Assembly (NCBI GenBank): GCA_029204045.2
Contig: CM055074.1
Location: 16,543,164-16,607,163, forward strand
Reading direction: 5' to 3'
DNA length: 64,000 nt
From: Tillandsia leiboldiana
Lineage: Eukaryota > Streptophyta > Magnoliopsida > Poales > Bromeliaceae
Shown: piece by piece, positions 8,693-19,021 of the stretch
How the letters are laid out: every line of letters begins with the position of its first letter
How positions within the stretch are numbered: position 1 is the first letter of the stretch
The notes under the pieces: generated by a model
Databases searched by the model: none
Seen by the model: the letters and a program-made list of their open reading frames with translations, nothing else
Told to the model about the DNA's origin: nothing
Program-made: the position numbers and the translations under genes

Positions 8693-11225
8693 TCGTTCTT
8701 CGATTAAATCTTGTGTAGTTTATGTATACTACTTTCTTTTCTTCTTTTTCTTTTGGCCGACCCGTCAACCATCTTTGGGAGGTAAATGGTACATTTTTTT
8801 ATTGGTTGATGATTTCTCTCGGTTTTCTTGGGTAGCATTTTTAAAAGAGAAAGCTGATACGTTTGACTCTTTTCATGAGATTTGCCATCGTATTATGATT
8901 GAAAAGAATGAAAAGATCATTCGTGTTAGAAGTGATAGAGGTGGAGAATTCATAAATTCAAAATTCATTGATTTTTGCACTTCAAATGGCATTAGACATG
9001 AATTCTCGGCACCCTATACACCTCAGCAGAATGGTGTTGTTGAGCGCAAGAACAGGGTTGTTCAAGAGATGGCGCGTGTGATGCTTCATAGCCGGAATTT
9101 ACCGCTACATTTTTGGGCTGAAGCCGTGAACACCGCTGTCTATGTCATTAATAGAGTTTACTTGCGCCCAGGAACTTTAAATACACCATATGAGCTGTGG
9201 TTTAGTAGAAAACCCAACATCAAATATTTTCGTGTCTTCGGGAGTCGATGTTACATTTTACGTGACCGTGAAAATCTTGGAAAGTTCGACTCTCGAAGTG
9301 ATGAAGGGATCTTTTTGGGTTATTCTACGAATAGCAGAGCATATCGAGTATTTAACATTGAATCTAAGACGATCGTAGAATCTATAAATGTTAAAGTAGA
9401 TGAAGCTTTTCACTTTGGATCTGGAAAATCTACCCTCGATATCTCTCTAGATGATGATTCTCCTGCTAATGCATCTTCTCATAATAATACTTCCAATATT
9501 AATGATGCATCTAATGGTTCTTCAAGTTTATCTGATGTGCAGGAATCATCTCATGTATCTCCGAGTACTCCGTTTCAACAAACGTTACGAATCTCCAAGG
9601 ATCATCCGGAATCGAATATTATTGGAGATCCACAAGAAGGAGTCAGAACTCGGAGGCAGTTGGTTTGTGGATTCGCTTGCTACGTATCTTTAATCGAACC
9701 AAAGAACATAGATGAAGCTCTTCAGGATGACTACTGGATTAAAGCAATGCAGGAAGAGCTCCATCAATTTGAGCGAAACAAAGTCTGGGAATTAACGAAG
9801 CCTCCAAAGCAACACAATGTGATAGGTACCAAATGGATCTTCAAGAACAAGAAAAATGAGGATGGTACTATCATCAGGAACAAGGCACGATTAGTTGCTC
9901 AAGGCTACTCTCAAGTAGAAGGTATAGACTTTGACGAAACATTCGCCCCTGTAGCTAGACTCGAGTCCATTCGTATACTATTTGCTATTGCTTGTCATTT
10001 TAAAATCAAATTATTTCAAATGGACGTTAAGAGCGCATTTCTAAATGGGTTTTTAAATGAGGAAGTTTATGTGGCTCAACCGAAAGGTTTTGTAGATCAT
10101 AAACAACCTAACCATGTTTTTCGTTTGAAAAAGGCTCTTTACGGTCTGAAACAAGCACCGCGAGCATGGTACGAAAGGTTAACAAAGCACCTTTTGGAGA
10201 AGGGCTATACTCGAGGGGGAGCTGATAGGACTCTCTTTGTGAAGCATTATCAAAGCAATTTCATTGTAGCACAAATCTATGTCGATGACATTGTATTTGG
10301 CGCAACAAGAGATAATGATGCTTCTAAATTCGCGGAGACCATGGAAAGCGAATTTGAGATGTCCATGATGGGCGAATTGACTTATTTCCTTGGATTGCAA
10401 ATTAAACAAAATGATGAAGGTATTCACTTGAGTCAATCCAAGTATGCAATGGAGTTGGTCAAAAAGTTTGATCTAGAAAATTGTAAAGATTTTCCGACTC
10501 CAATGGGAACTAGCCACAAGGGACTTGGAAGTGAATCACATAGTGAGAATGTAGACGAGAAACTGTATCGAAGTATGATTGGAAGTCTACTTTACCTCAC
10601 GGCTAGTCGCCCGGATATATCTTTTGGTGTTGGGATTTGCGCGAGATATCAATCAGTACCAAAGGAGGTTCACCTGAAAGCGGTGAAAAGGATCATCCGG
10701 TATATCAAAGGATCAATTAATTTCGGAATTTGGTATCCTATGGGAACAAGTTTGGATATTGTTGGATACTCAGATGCCGATTGGGCAGGATCAGTGGATG
10801 ATCGGAAAAGCACGAGTGGTGCATGCTTCTATCTTGGCCATTGCCTTGTTGCATGGCACAGTAAAAAGCAGAACTGCATAGCACTCTCGACTGCCGAAGC
10901 GGAATACATTTCAGCTGGAAGTTGCTCAACTCAACTCATTGGGATGAAAAGCGTATTGAGCGACTTCCGCATTTCAGCATCTTCGGTAACAATTCTTTGT
11001 GACAACACAAGTGCAATTAACATTTCTAAAAACCCTGTGTTGCACTCTAGAACAAAACATATTGAACTTAGATATCATTTTCTTAGAGAGCTAGTTGAAT
11101 CAAATACTCTTCAACTTTCATATATTTCAACTGAGGATCAATTAGCTGACATTCTAACAAAACCTTTGGATCAAAAACGTTTTATTCATTTACGAAAAGC
11201 AATTGGAATGCTTTCCTTGAAATAA
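8670..11225 (+). CDS. pol: copia-1 truncated Pol: partial integrase, reverse transcriptase, RNase H
   Basis: The open frame has 851 codons, but only the part from PTRQPSLGG (about 8757) onward resembles copia Pol; the first 30 residues are filler. Integrase keeps its second aspartate (RSD, residue 89) and glutamate (PQQNGVVE, residue 125) but has lost the HHCC zinc finger and the first aspartate, which in copia-2 lies in the HMDLMGP motif. Integrase is therefore predicted inactive. RT is complete with YVDD at residues 537-540. RNase H shows DADWAGS, STAEAEY and the closing HIELRYHFLREL and QLADILTKPLD motifs. Protease is absent. No natural ATG is expected, since Pol is normally cut from Gag-Pol. 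RT and RNase H frames are fully open, as expected for a recent insertion. Confidence 0.88.
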   Translation: MKPLLVFNRSSIKSCVVYVYYFLFFFFFWPTRQPSLGGKWYIFLLVDDFSRFSWVAFLKEKADTFDSFHEICHRIMIEKNEKIIRVRSDRGGEFINSKFIDFCTSNGIRHEFSAPYTPQQNGVVERKNRVVQEMARVMLHSRNLPLHFWAEAVNTAVYVINRVYLRPGTLNTPYELWFSRKPNIKYFRVFGSRCYILRDRENLGKFDSRSDEGIFLGYSTNSRAYRVFNIESKTIVESINVKVDEAFHFGSGKSTLDISLDDDSPANASSHNNTSNINDASNGSSSLSDVQESSHVSPSTPFQQTLRISKDHPESNIIGDPQEGVRTRRQLVCGFACYVSLIEPKNIDEALQDDYWIKAMQEELHQFERNKVWELTKPPKQHNVIGTKWIFKNKKNEDGTIIRNKARLVAQGYSQVEGIDFDETFAPVARLESIRILFAIACHFKIKLFQMDVKSAFLNGFLNEEVYVAQPKGFVDHKQPNHVFRLKKALYGLKQAPRAWYERLTKHLLEKGYTRGGADRTLFVKHYQSNFIVAQIYVDDIVFGATRDNDASKFAETMESEFEMSMMGELTYFLGLQIKQNDEGIHLSQSKYAMELVKKFDLENCKDFPTPMGTSHKGLGSESHSENVDEKLYRSMIGSLLYLTASRPDISFGVGICARYQSVPKEVHLKAVKRIIRYIKGSINFGIWYPMGTSLDIVGYSDADWAGSVDDRKSTSGACFYLGHCLVAWHSKKQNCIALSTAEAEYISAGSCSTQLIGMKSVLSDFRISASSVTILCDNTSAINISKNPVLHSRTKHIELRYHFLRELVESNTLQLSYISTEDQLADILTKPLDQKRFIHLRKAIGMLSLK
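8688..8758 (+). other. deletion junction that removes protease and the integrase N-terminus
   Basis: Compared with copia-2, where KGEFFPCL is followed by protease, pre-integrase and zinc-finger sequence, copia-1 jumps after PCL to about 65 bp of unrelated T-rich filler and resumes at PTRQPSLGG. Roughly 200 codons are missing. The filler opens with an 8-bp inverted repeat, TTTAATCG (8688-8695) and CGATTAAA (8701-8708). The upstream and downstream frames differ by one. Confidence 0.85.
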
Positions 11226-12166
11226 ACTTCTTTTTGAAACCTTTGCTTAGGATAGGTTTTGTATTTGTTTTTGTTTTGTTCATTATCTATGTTTGTACAT
11301 AGGACATTAATTGAGCATAGATCATAATTGACTTTAATTGCATCTTTTCGCACATTTAGAAATTTATTATGCTTTTGCCATCATAATATTTCACTGTTGC
11401 AATGATCATTTATGTTAATTAAATCATCTTCTAAGTGATCAAAGTCAATTTCTCTCTCTCTATGATCTCTTGGTATAGTCATTATCTTATTTGACTGCTT
11501 AGTCGAGTATGAAATCGAGATCAATATTTGGTTGAATACTTTATATCTTAAATAATTGATAGCCAATTGAGGGGGAGTCATAGAAAAAGTAAAATGCTCA
11601 AAAGATGTGGAAAGAGTTACATCCCAATGAGGAGTGTGAAAACTACCACCACATGGAGGAAAGAGCTACCACCTCTGTCGTCCGAGTATTGTGTGCAGCT
11701 ACCACATGTATACCAAGCATGGTTGTTCAAATTTTTGATTAAGTAAAATGCATGTTGAAATACTTGACTCCGTCAAATTTCAAGGTTGGTATAAGGTGGG
11801 TTTTTAAAGAAAGATGCTCAAAGAGGCACTCTCTTCAACAGATTGTCTAGATACATTATCTATTATATTTGGGATTTCAAACATCTATTTATCTTTGCAT
11901 TTCATTTTCTTTACTGAATTGATGATTTGATAAAGGCATTACTCATAAGATCAAGTTAGATGTAATTGAAGGTGTTCAACTTTAAGGGATTTAATTTTTG
12001 TAAATTTTCGTTTCATTTTTGGATATTATTGATAGATTGGGCATAATCTAATTCTTGTTGTATGAAACGATGATTTTTGTTTAAAGTTGATACACATTTG
12101 TGTTTACAATCTTTTTCTGGTTTTTCTTGAATTTCTCTGAAATTTTCTAAAGAAAAAGTTGGAGCC
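11226..12166 (+). other. copia-1 non-coding segment after pol
   Basis: No ORF of note. The stretch 11226-11840 is alignable by eye to copia-2 (minus strand, about 32165-31560), including a purine tract, GAGGGGGAG, at 11569-11577 that both elements share. From about 11840 the sequence has no counterpart in copia-2. The change marks the left edge of the cassette that carries the third ORF. Confidence 0.7.
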
Positions 12167-12335
12167 GATCCGGATCGGGCAAGATGATCCGGATCCCGAA
12201 CGCAGGAATTCTTCTGCGGGCTGACGATCCGGATTGTATCTGCCGATCCGGATCCCGAACGCAGTTTCTCACTGCGGGTAGCCGATCCGGATCGCAGTTA
12301 TGAACTGATCCGGATCGCGGCTAGGTTTTATAAAG
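12167..12335 (+). promoter_or_regulatory. internal promoter-like region: palindrome array plus TATA box
   Basis: GATCCGGATC (one copy GATCCGGATT) starts at 12167, 12186, 12226, 12245, 12284 and 12307: three pairs with 19, 19 and 23 bp between members and about 59 bp between pairs. It is followed at once by a TATA-like TTATAAAG (12328-12335). This is the same layout as the LTR U3 (array, then TATA), with different flanking sequence. It lies upstream of the third ORF and suggests a separate promoter. No expression evidence is available here. Confidence 0.6.
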
Positions 12336-12450
12336 AACAAAAGGGTTTTGATTTCTTTTACTCCAATCTTTTGTTCCAAAGTTTCCAGAGCCTCTCTCTC
12401 TAGATTTCATCCTTCCTGGAAGCTTTCAAACTCAAGTACTTCAACTCCAA

Positions 12451-12834
12451 GTAAGTTTTATTGATCAAAATCTCGGTTTTTCACCGTTTTTCTCTCTTCT
12501 TCCACAAACGTCATGAATTTCTTGGATCAACTTTGTTTGTGGATGGTTTTTGATCAAATTTCTTTTGAAATAAGAACTCTGGGTAGATTAGTTTTGATTA
12601 TATGCTAGGTATTCTCCTGATTAACGGATTTTTAGGTTTCGATTTCTAAAATTTCGGTTTTAGGGCATATAATAAGGATTTTCGAAAATCATGCAATTGA
12701 TCTATTTTTAAAAGTCCTTTTGCAAAACTAATTTGATTCTTAGTCTCTCTACATGATTATGATTGTTTGGGTACAATTTTTCAATCTTTGAAAATTAACA
12801 ATTTTCTCATGTGTTCTTGAGTTGTTGCTCACAG
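12451..12834 (+). other. candidate intron upstream of the third ORF
   Basis: A consensus donor CCAA/GTAAGT at 12451 and a pyrimidine-rich acceptor GTTGCTCACAG ending at 12834 bracket 384 bp of AT-rich sequence. The segment between the TATA-like box and the donor would be a leader exon. The acceptor could also serve a spliced RNA that starts in the LTR. Prediction only. Confidence 0.4.
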
Positions 12835-12900
12835 GATTTTAATCTTCTTAAAGCACTTGGATCAATGGGATTCTCATGGATCATTCTTTTATTGGTCACT

Positions 12901-14298
12901 ATGGTGCACACTCGGGCCACAAATAAGTTAAAAAGAGCTAAGAAAACACAACAAAAGGGTGAGTTTCATGTGATCAGCGACACAGAAGTAGATTGTCACT
13001 AGGTAGATTGGACTGCATTGACAGATGATGATGACTCATTGCCTGAACAAAAGGCGTCCGATGCATCGAAAGAAAAAGCACCCATGGACAAAGGTAAAGC
13101 ACCTATGACTGCACCAACCATCTCAGTGAAAAGGAAACGACTCGCTCGACGGTTTGGACGAGCACGAGGTTTCATGGCTAACGAACCGATTATTCCGGAT
13201 TCTCCACCTCGGGAGGAACAAGTGTTCGTTAATTCGGATCGCCTAAGGGCATTTGAGAATCGTGAATGCATTGGTGAGAGGCATGTCAATATAGAGGCTC
13301 TACGAGATCACTCTCCTGAGTTTGGCGTTCTAATTGAACAAGCAAACTTTATTCAAGTTTGTCGATTTCCAGAAGTGCTTGGATACTGTCTGCATCTTGT
13401 AAGGGCCTTCTATACAAATGCACGGCACCTTCGTGAAATTGAAAACGGTCCAATGGAATTTTACACGAACATCCAAGGCACAAGATTCAAAATTACTCCA
13501 CAATTGATTGGCGAGGTTTTGGGAATGCCTGCCAGCAAGACAGGAGTTAATTACTTGAAGGGAAAAGTTTTGACGAACACTGTGTGGCAAATGGTTATAA
13601 AGGGAATTTGTTTGGAAGGAACGCAATCAACGGAGAAATCGATCAGATCCAAGGAACTTCGTCTTGAGTACCGATTTCTAAACTTCATCACTTGTTACAA
13701 TATCCTTCCAAATTTGCAGACGAAAGTCTTGAGATGGGATCGAATGCTATTTTTGTATCTCTTAGGACATCCGTCTGAGGCAATGGGATTGAATATCAAC
13801 ATTCCATACATTATTTGGAATAGAATGACAAGATATGTTGAGCACCCTCATCCCACAGAGAGAGTTCCATTTCCACTGATTATAATGAGGATTTTGAAGA
13901 AATTTCAGATTGACATTACCTCACCGACTTATCATCAATGTTTGGGCATGATCGATGAGTCCACCGTCGTGAAGTCACTTCACAAATTGCCCCAAGTCAC
14001 TCCAGTCCCAACGTGCGGAACAAAACCTAGTAGCGGCACTTCCGCGTCACCATCACAACTAGCACCCACACCAGCGGATGAAGCATCAGTCTCATCCATC
14101 TACAAAGAACAACAACGATTATCGGTTGAGCAGGAACAGATCTCGAAGGCACAGACGAGAATCTCCAATGAGCTCGAGCTCATCACGGCAGCTCACATTA
14201 CCATAACTAAGAAGATCAATTCTATGAACAAGCTGGTGAAAATGATGTTCTCAAAGATGGGCTGCACGAGCTCTGAAGACTCCGAATCTGATGACTGA
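12901..14298 (+). CDS. third ORF in env position, split by one in-frame TAG
   Basis: This is the post-pol ORF that SIRE-like plant copia elements often carry and that is called env-like there; its function is unproven. The frame starts MVHTRATNK at 12901, with an in-frame upstream ATG at 12865 preceding a short hydrophobic run (MGFSWIILLLVTM). A TAG at 13000-13002 interrupts it after 33 codons, and the frame is then open for 426 residues from the ATG at 13018. The protein has a Lys/Arg-rich N-terminus (KRKRLARRFGRARG), a globular middle with ARHLREIENG at about residue 135 of the 426, a Ser/Thr/Pro linker and a C-terminal coiled-coil-like helix ending in an acidic tail. The middle recalls the putative plant transposon protein domain of such ORFs, from memory only. 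I see no clear fusion peptide or C-terminal membrane anchor, so an envelope role is doubtful. Confidence 0.65.
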
Positions 14299-15121
14299 TT
14301 CCTTCTTTTTATTCTTTTGCAGATTTTTAATCTTTTTGTGCAGGTTTTTCAGTTTTTAGGACTTACTTTTAGTTCTAGTTCTTAAATTTCGGAACATTTT
14401 CGTTGATATTTTTTAACTCTCCTTCAATTTTTTTTGGTAATCTTTGGCTTTGTTTGTGACAAAAAGGGGGAGAGAGTTTAGAGAACTTGAACAATGATAT
14501 TGTGAAAATTGTGATCTTGTATACATCAATGATGAACAATGATGACTGCATCAAGGTACAATGATGATGTGAATGAACATCAAGGTAAGTGAACATCAAG
14601 GGAACTTGAACAATGATTGTGAAAATCTTGCTGATGAAGATTTTGTATACATCAAGGTAAGTATCACTTCAACTTCAACTTTGGTTTTTATCTTGTGATT
14701 GTTTGCATGTTTCGACTAACTATTCGACTAACTATTTGGGCATGTAATATGACTAACAAGTTGATGTTGGACTAACATTTTGTGACATTTGGTTTTTAAT
14801 TGCATAGAAGATATGTTGGTTTTTGACTATGATTCTCTTACATATCTGAATTCTCAAATGTCATGATGATCAGATAAACTCTATCTCTGTACTAGGTTTT
14901 GTATGCTAAATATTCTTGAGGTATCTAACGATCTCTTTTTGTCAAGAATGATTTCTTTGTGCAGAGAGTACAGATGTCTAAGTCTAGAGTCTGTTTTAGG
15001 AGTTTATCTCATGTTTTTAAATTTTTGGATCTCCATTGTAAATTTTTGTTGTATGGTGATAGCAACAAAAATATCTTTTTGAATTTTCTTTAGTGGATCT
15101 GTGTTTTGTCACGAAACCGCC
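14299..15121 (+). other. copia-1 3' untranslated segment
   Basis: Non-coding and T-rich. It contains a second purine tract, AAAAAGGGGGAGAGAG (14461-14476), shared with copia-2, and an imperfect duplication of a GAACTTGAACAATGAT...TATACATCAA block (14485-14546 and 14603-14657). From about 14640 it aligns with copia-2 (about 31390 down to 30930). Confidence 0.7.
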
Positions 15122-15133
15122 AAAGGGGGAGAT
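15122..15133 (+). other. copia-1 terminal polypurine tract
   Basis: AAAGGGGGAGAT directly abuts the 3' LTR start at 15134 and would prime plus-strand DNA synthesis. The preceding CGAAACCGCC is conserved in copia-2. Confidence 0.9.
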
Positions 15134-16481
15134 TGTTACGGAATTTGAGTTGGCGTAGTTTCGTGAAAGTCTCAAGTCTTGAAGATTGAAGGTGAAGAAA
15201 GTTGGATCATTTAACTCAATCTCAAGAAAGAAGAATTCAAAAGGATCAGGTATGTTTTAACTAAAGATTTTGTGTGATCCGAATACTTCTTGTAGTGTAG
15301 AAACACTTGGAAGAATCTTTCATTGCATAAAAATCAAAAACTGGACTTGGGACATGTTCAGGATCCGGATCAGGTTGTTCGATCCGGATCCCGAAGGTGG
15401 TTCGTTCATACACCAGTTTAATCCGGATCGTAGCCTCTCTTGATCCGGATCCCGAACACTGAGTTTACCATCTTCCTTGAACGATCCGGATCAGGCTTCG
15501 CAATCCGGATCCTGAACGTTGATGTTTGGTGAACTGTATGAACGATCCGGATCAAGCACTTCGATCCGGATCCCGAACCTTCGTTTTTCTGGAATTACCT
15601 GACTCGTTACGACGATCCGGATCACAGCTAATCCGATCCGGATCGCCGTCCGTAAAATCTCCAGAAATGTTAGGTTTTTGATTCTTATCTCCTTCCTAGG
15701 GTTTCTAACCTATAAATAGACCCTATGACTCTTTTTCATGGGGGCCGAAAATCCAAATAGCCGTCATTTTTCCTGTATCATCTTATACGGCTCTAGATCC
15801 ACATATAGAGAAGAAAGGAAATCATTAGAGAATACTCTATGTTTCTTCATCTATATTGATTAGTTTGATTCTAGGTTTTCATACTCACATCTTGAGTTGA
15901 ATCAAACTAATGAATACTTAGATGGTATTTCCGATCTATCTTTGATCTAAGTATTCGGCGGATCATCACCACCCAAAAACAACGATTTACCCCAAAAATC
16001 GGCGCGTGGATTCGCGTGTCCTTGTGGATTCAAGGTTCAACCGCTCTCGTGGATTCGGAGCGAGGCACGTTCGTGGATTCGAAGGGTGCTATTGGGTGAA
16101 GACCGTGGATTCGGTCGGACGTCGTGGATTCGACGTTGGACGCCGTGGATTCGGCGTTGGGCGCAGATCGTGGATTCGAGAAGCGTCGCGGAGCGAGCGG
16201 AGAAGATCCTCTAGGAGCGTATGGAAAAGGTTGAGTCGTAATTGTGTACGGTAAATCACCTTGTACGTGTTTTAATTCTAGTGGATTTCTGCCGTGTTAT
16301 CGGTCCCGTGGTTTTTTACTCCGGTGATGGAGTTTTCCACGTAAAAATCTTGCGTATTATTTTTTATTTCCGCATTGGGTTTTTATCGCAATGATTTTTG
16401 AGTGTTTATACGTTTACACCTATTCACCCCCCTCTAGGTGTTTTTTCCCCTATTTAGATCCTTATTACATATAACCCAACA
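15134..16481 (+). repeat. copia-1 3' LTR
   Basis: Near-identical to 5291-6637; by eye it differs at about five positions plus one inserted base (near 15760). It carries the same palindrome array, TATA box (15711-15720) and mini-hairpin array (16006-16177). It ends CCCAACA and is followed by the target duplication AATAA. Confidence 0.95.
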
Positions 16482-17530
16482 AATAAAAACCAGTCTTTAA
16501 TAACAACCTAAAAGTCCCTATGGCTTCAACCGCAACTGATTTGCCGTCGCCCACAAAGATGAATCTTTCAGCATCATTTGGTTGCCGGCTCGTCAGACAG
16601 CCCTGCATAGACACACTTATATGAGTAGTAGCACCAGAATCTATCCACCAAGTGTGTCTAGGTACAGAAGTCAAATTAACTTCAGAACAAACCGAGTTGA
16701 GAAGTTTACCTTTCTTAACACGCCAAACGGCGTATTTAGGACATTCTTTCTTCATATGTCGACCCTTCTTGCAAAAGTAACAGGTGAATTCCGAATCCTG
16801 TTTCTTTTGCCCTTTCTTTTGTGGTGTCCCAACCGCAGCTTCCTTTCCTCTTTTTCTCTTTTTATCTTTAGAGGAGGTTGCCAAGTGAGCACTTTCTGGT
16901 TGATCTTCCTTTAGTCTTTCTTCTTCTTGCACACAATGAGAAATAAGCTCGTTAAGAGACCATTTCTCCTTTGAGTATTGTAGCTCACCTTAAATCGGCT
17001 ATATTGTGCAGGAAGAGAAATAAGAACCAGATGCACGAGCAAGTCCTCAGACAGCTCTAACTTTAGTGCCTTTAATTTTGAAGCAACATGAGACATCTCC
17101 ATGATGTACTCCCTTATGTTGCCCTTTCCTTTATACCTTATTGAAACAAATTTAGATAATAATGTACTTGTTTCAGCCTTTATGCTCTTGGCAAAGCGCT
17201 TTTCCAGTTCCTCAAGAAACTTCTTGGCATCATCCTCATCAGATATAACGTCCCTGAAAGTTTCTGGAATTGCTCGTTTCATAATAATGAGACTCAAGCG
17301 ATTAGAACGTTCCCATTTCTCAAAGTCCATTTTATTCTCAGCGGAACTTTTATCTGTAAGAGAAGGGGGTTGTTCTGTCCGTAGCGCAAAGTCTAGATCC
17401 ATGCAACCGAGAACAAGCATAACGTTCTCTTTCCAATCCTTGAAATTTGTGCCATTCAGCACTGAGATTGAATTGATATTTGCAGATATTGAAGAAGCAG
17501 AAATATTAGCTGGACAGAGAATAAAATAGC
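16482..17530 (-). pseudogene. gag: copia-0 gag and protease, frameshifted
   Basis: The minus-strand frame 17462-16911 carries the N-terminal copia gag domain (LNGTNFKDWKENVML, then IREYIMEMSHV). A second frame, 16932-16465, carries a CCHC zinc knuckle (CYFCKKGRHMKKEC) and protease with the active-site motif WWIDSGATTHIS. The two frames meet near 16975, where a single-base change shifts YNTQKEKWSLNEL out of frame, so gag-pol is broken once here. The protein continues in frame across copia-1 into 5290-5096. This gag type differs from copia-1 (a single knuckle, different N-terminus), so copia-0 is a separate lineage. Confidence 0.85.
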
Positions 17531-18219
17531 AAATATTAAACTCACAATTTTATCCATAACAAAACATAATAAATAAATTCAAATAATAGTGAGCCCCAAA
17601 ACAAGATACCTAGAACAACATTGACATTCAGTCTTTGGACAGAAATATCAATTGTAAATGGTACTCTCAACGTAGTAATCAAATACTAACAATTAATCCT
17701 GTCAAATAATAAATCTTTCTTTGGATAGACTTATTATTTACATGGTACACTTAATAATTGTCACATATTTATTACCACAATTGTATGTGAAGTTTGGCCA
17801 AATAGTTAGCTTCCTTTGGGCCGGTCACCATTCGCATAAACAACAAATACATAAATCTAATTATTTCAAATAAACTAATCTACACAAAAGATATTACTTT
17901 GGTAACACGCTGTTTCAATTAGTCTATCTTTAAAAATTAGACATTCCAAAAATAGAAAAATACCAAAAATTGAATTTAATTTCAAAATTATGTTTTGCAT
18001 AAAGAAATCCAAAAAAAAACTTTACTTTATGATCCGAAATCGTTAAACAATCGAAATTCGGAATCCAAAATATCACAAATCAAACTATAATGCGGGAAAA
18101 AAAAAAATTCATGATAATTTCCTTAAAAAAAAAAACTTAATTTCTACCCCAGATAATCTTTATGGTAGAAAAAAAAGATTCAAAATAAAAAGCGGCATCT
18201 AATGATTTAAACATGTGAG
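17531..18219 (-). other. copia-0 leader between gag and 5' LTR
   Basis: AT-rich non-coding sequence with several A runs (for example near 18097 and 18125). Nothing else recognised. Confidence 0.6.
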
Positions 18220-18231
18220 GCTCTGATACTA
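18220..18231 (-). other. copia-0 primer binding site (tRNA-Met-like)
   Basis: On the minus strand TAGTATCAGAGC follows the 5' LTR end (AACAAG). It is one base off the initiator tRNA-Met site TGGTATCAGAGC used by the other elements here. Confidence 0.75.
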
Positions 18232-18233
18232 CT

Positions 18234-18708
18234 TGTTAGATCCGTATGCAAATTAATGCGAAATAATCTAAGAAACACATGTAAATTATTAGATAATCGT
18301 TTATCTATTTGAAAATATTATAAACGCTTACCGGAATCCATGCCTGATGAAACGCGTTCTCAGATTTTATCGTTCCCCAAACACCGACAATAAAATCGCC
18401 TGGATTGAATACTTCCAAGTCTAGATTCGTCGTCTAATTAATTTTGCTCTGAATGGGGCAGGGTAAATTGACGGCAAGAATCCGACTCGGGACCACAACC
18501 CTTTTATATTCCTTATATACTAGTTTAATTAGAGTCCCATAAACCCTAATTAGACTTGTATTGGGTTTCTATACATTAATAGTCCATACCCAATAAATAT
18601 TTTCAGAGCCCATATTAAATACTTAATGACCCTATTAAATTAGATAGTTCATAATATAATTATAAATTTATATGTTAGCCCATATATAGAAAAAAATTAA
18701 ATACAACA
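18234..18708 (-). repeat. copia-0 5' LTR, about 475 bp
   Basis: Read on the minus strand it starts TGTTGTATTTAA (18708) and ends GGATCTAACA (18234), with a TATATAAGG box near 18510-18520. The end next to the primer site is firm. The outer end is set by the TG start, and no partner target duplication is visible to confirm it. Confidence 0.65.
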
Positions 18709-19021
18709 TAGAAGCATTGCTCAAGTTCTCAGCTGTATAAAATAAAATAAATTATTTATAATTATAATTTCTTAGCAAATCCAATTAATAAGATGTATGT
18801 AGTTATAATCTTACATTTTCCGCCGTCATGCTTTTCTACTATGCTGCATTTTACAATTACATGTAACCAACCAATCCGCCATATAGTATCTATTTGTCTT
18901 AGAATTATATGGTCATGCTTGATAATGTTGAGAAAAATTGAGGCAACAAGGTAGAGAACATAAACCTGTCATAATCGAGAGTGCTTAACTGCATGGAATT
19001 AGATTTGATATCACATTTTTA
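18709..19021. other. AT-rich intergenic stretch
   Basis: No ORF, RNA gene or repeat recognised. This is the right flank of copia-0. Confidence 0.5.

Larger units (their letters stand above)
5291..16481 (+). mobile_element. copia-1: structurally complete young Ty1/copia element with a third ORF
   Basis: The element is flanked by AATAA at 5286-5290 and 16482-16486 and bounded by LTRs of 1347 and 1348 bp. The order is 5' LTR, tRNA-Met primer site, gag, truncated pol, a polypurine-like tract, a promoter-like palindrome array, an env-position ORF, a second purine tract, the terminal polypurine tract and the 3' LTR. I count about five substitutions and one single-base indel between the LTRs (about 0.4%), which points to a recent insertion. 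The layout, with two gag zinc knuckles and an ORF after pol, resembles the SIRE/Maximus lineage. Pol lacks protease and the first integrase aspartate, so transposition would need helper proteins. Confidence 0.95.
5096..18708 (-). mobile_element. copia-0: old, interrupted Ty1/copia element
   Basis: This minus-strand copia element is visible as a left piece (5096-5290, pre-integrase domain) and a right piece (16482-18708: protease, gag, leader, 5' LTR). The two pieces join in frame across the copia-1 insertion: the protein reads ...GFYL on the right and continues DLEETF on the left, with AATAA duplicated at 5286-5290 and 16482-16486. Integrase, RT, RNase H and the 3' LTR are absent, either outside the window beyond the inserted gypsy LTR or deleted. 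Coding frames are broken, so the element is inactive. Confidence 0.85.

Noticed and set aside
12865..12903. Signal peptide that would make the third ORF a true envelope protein
   Set aside because: Only a short hydrophobic run is present before an in-frame stop. I see no fusion peptide or C-terminal anchor, so calling it an envelope protein is not justified.
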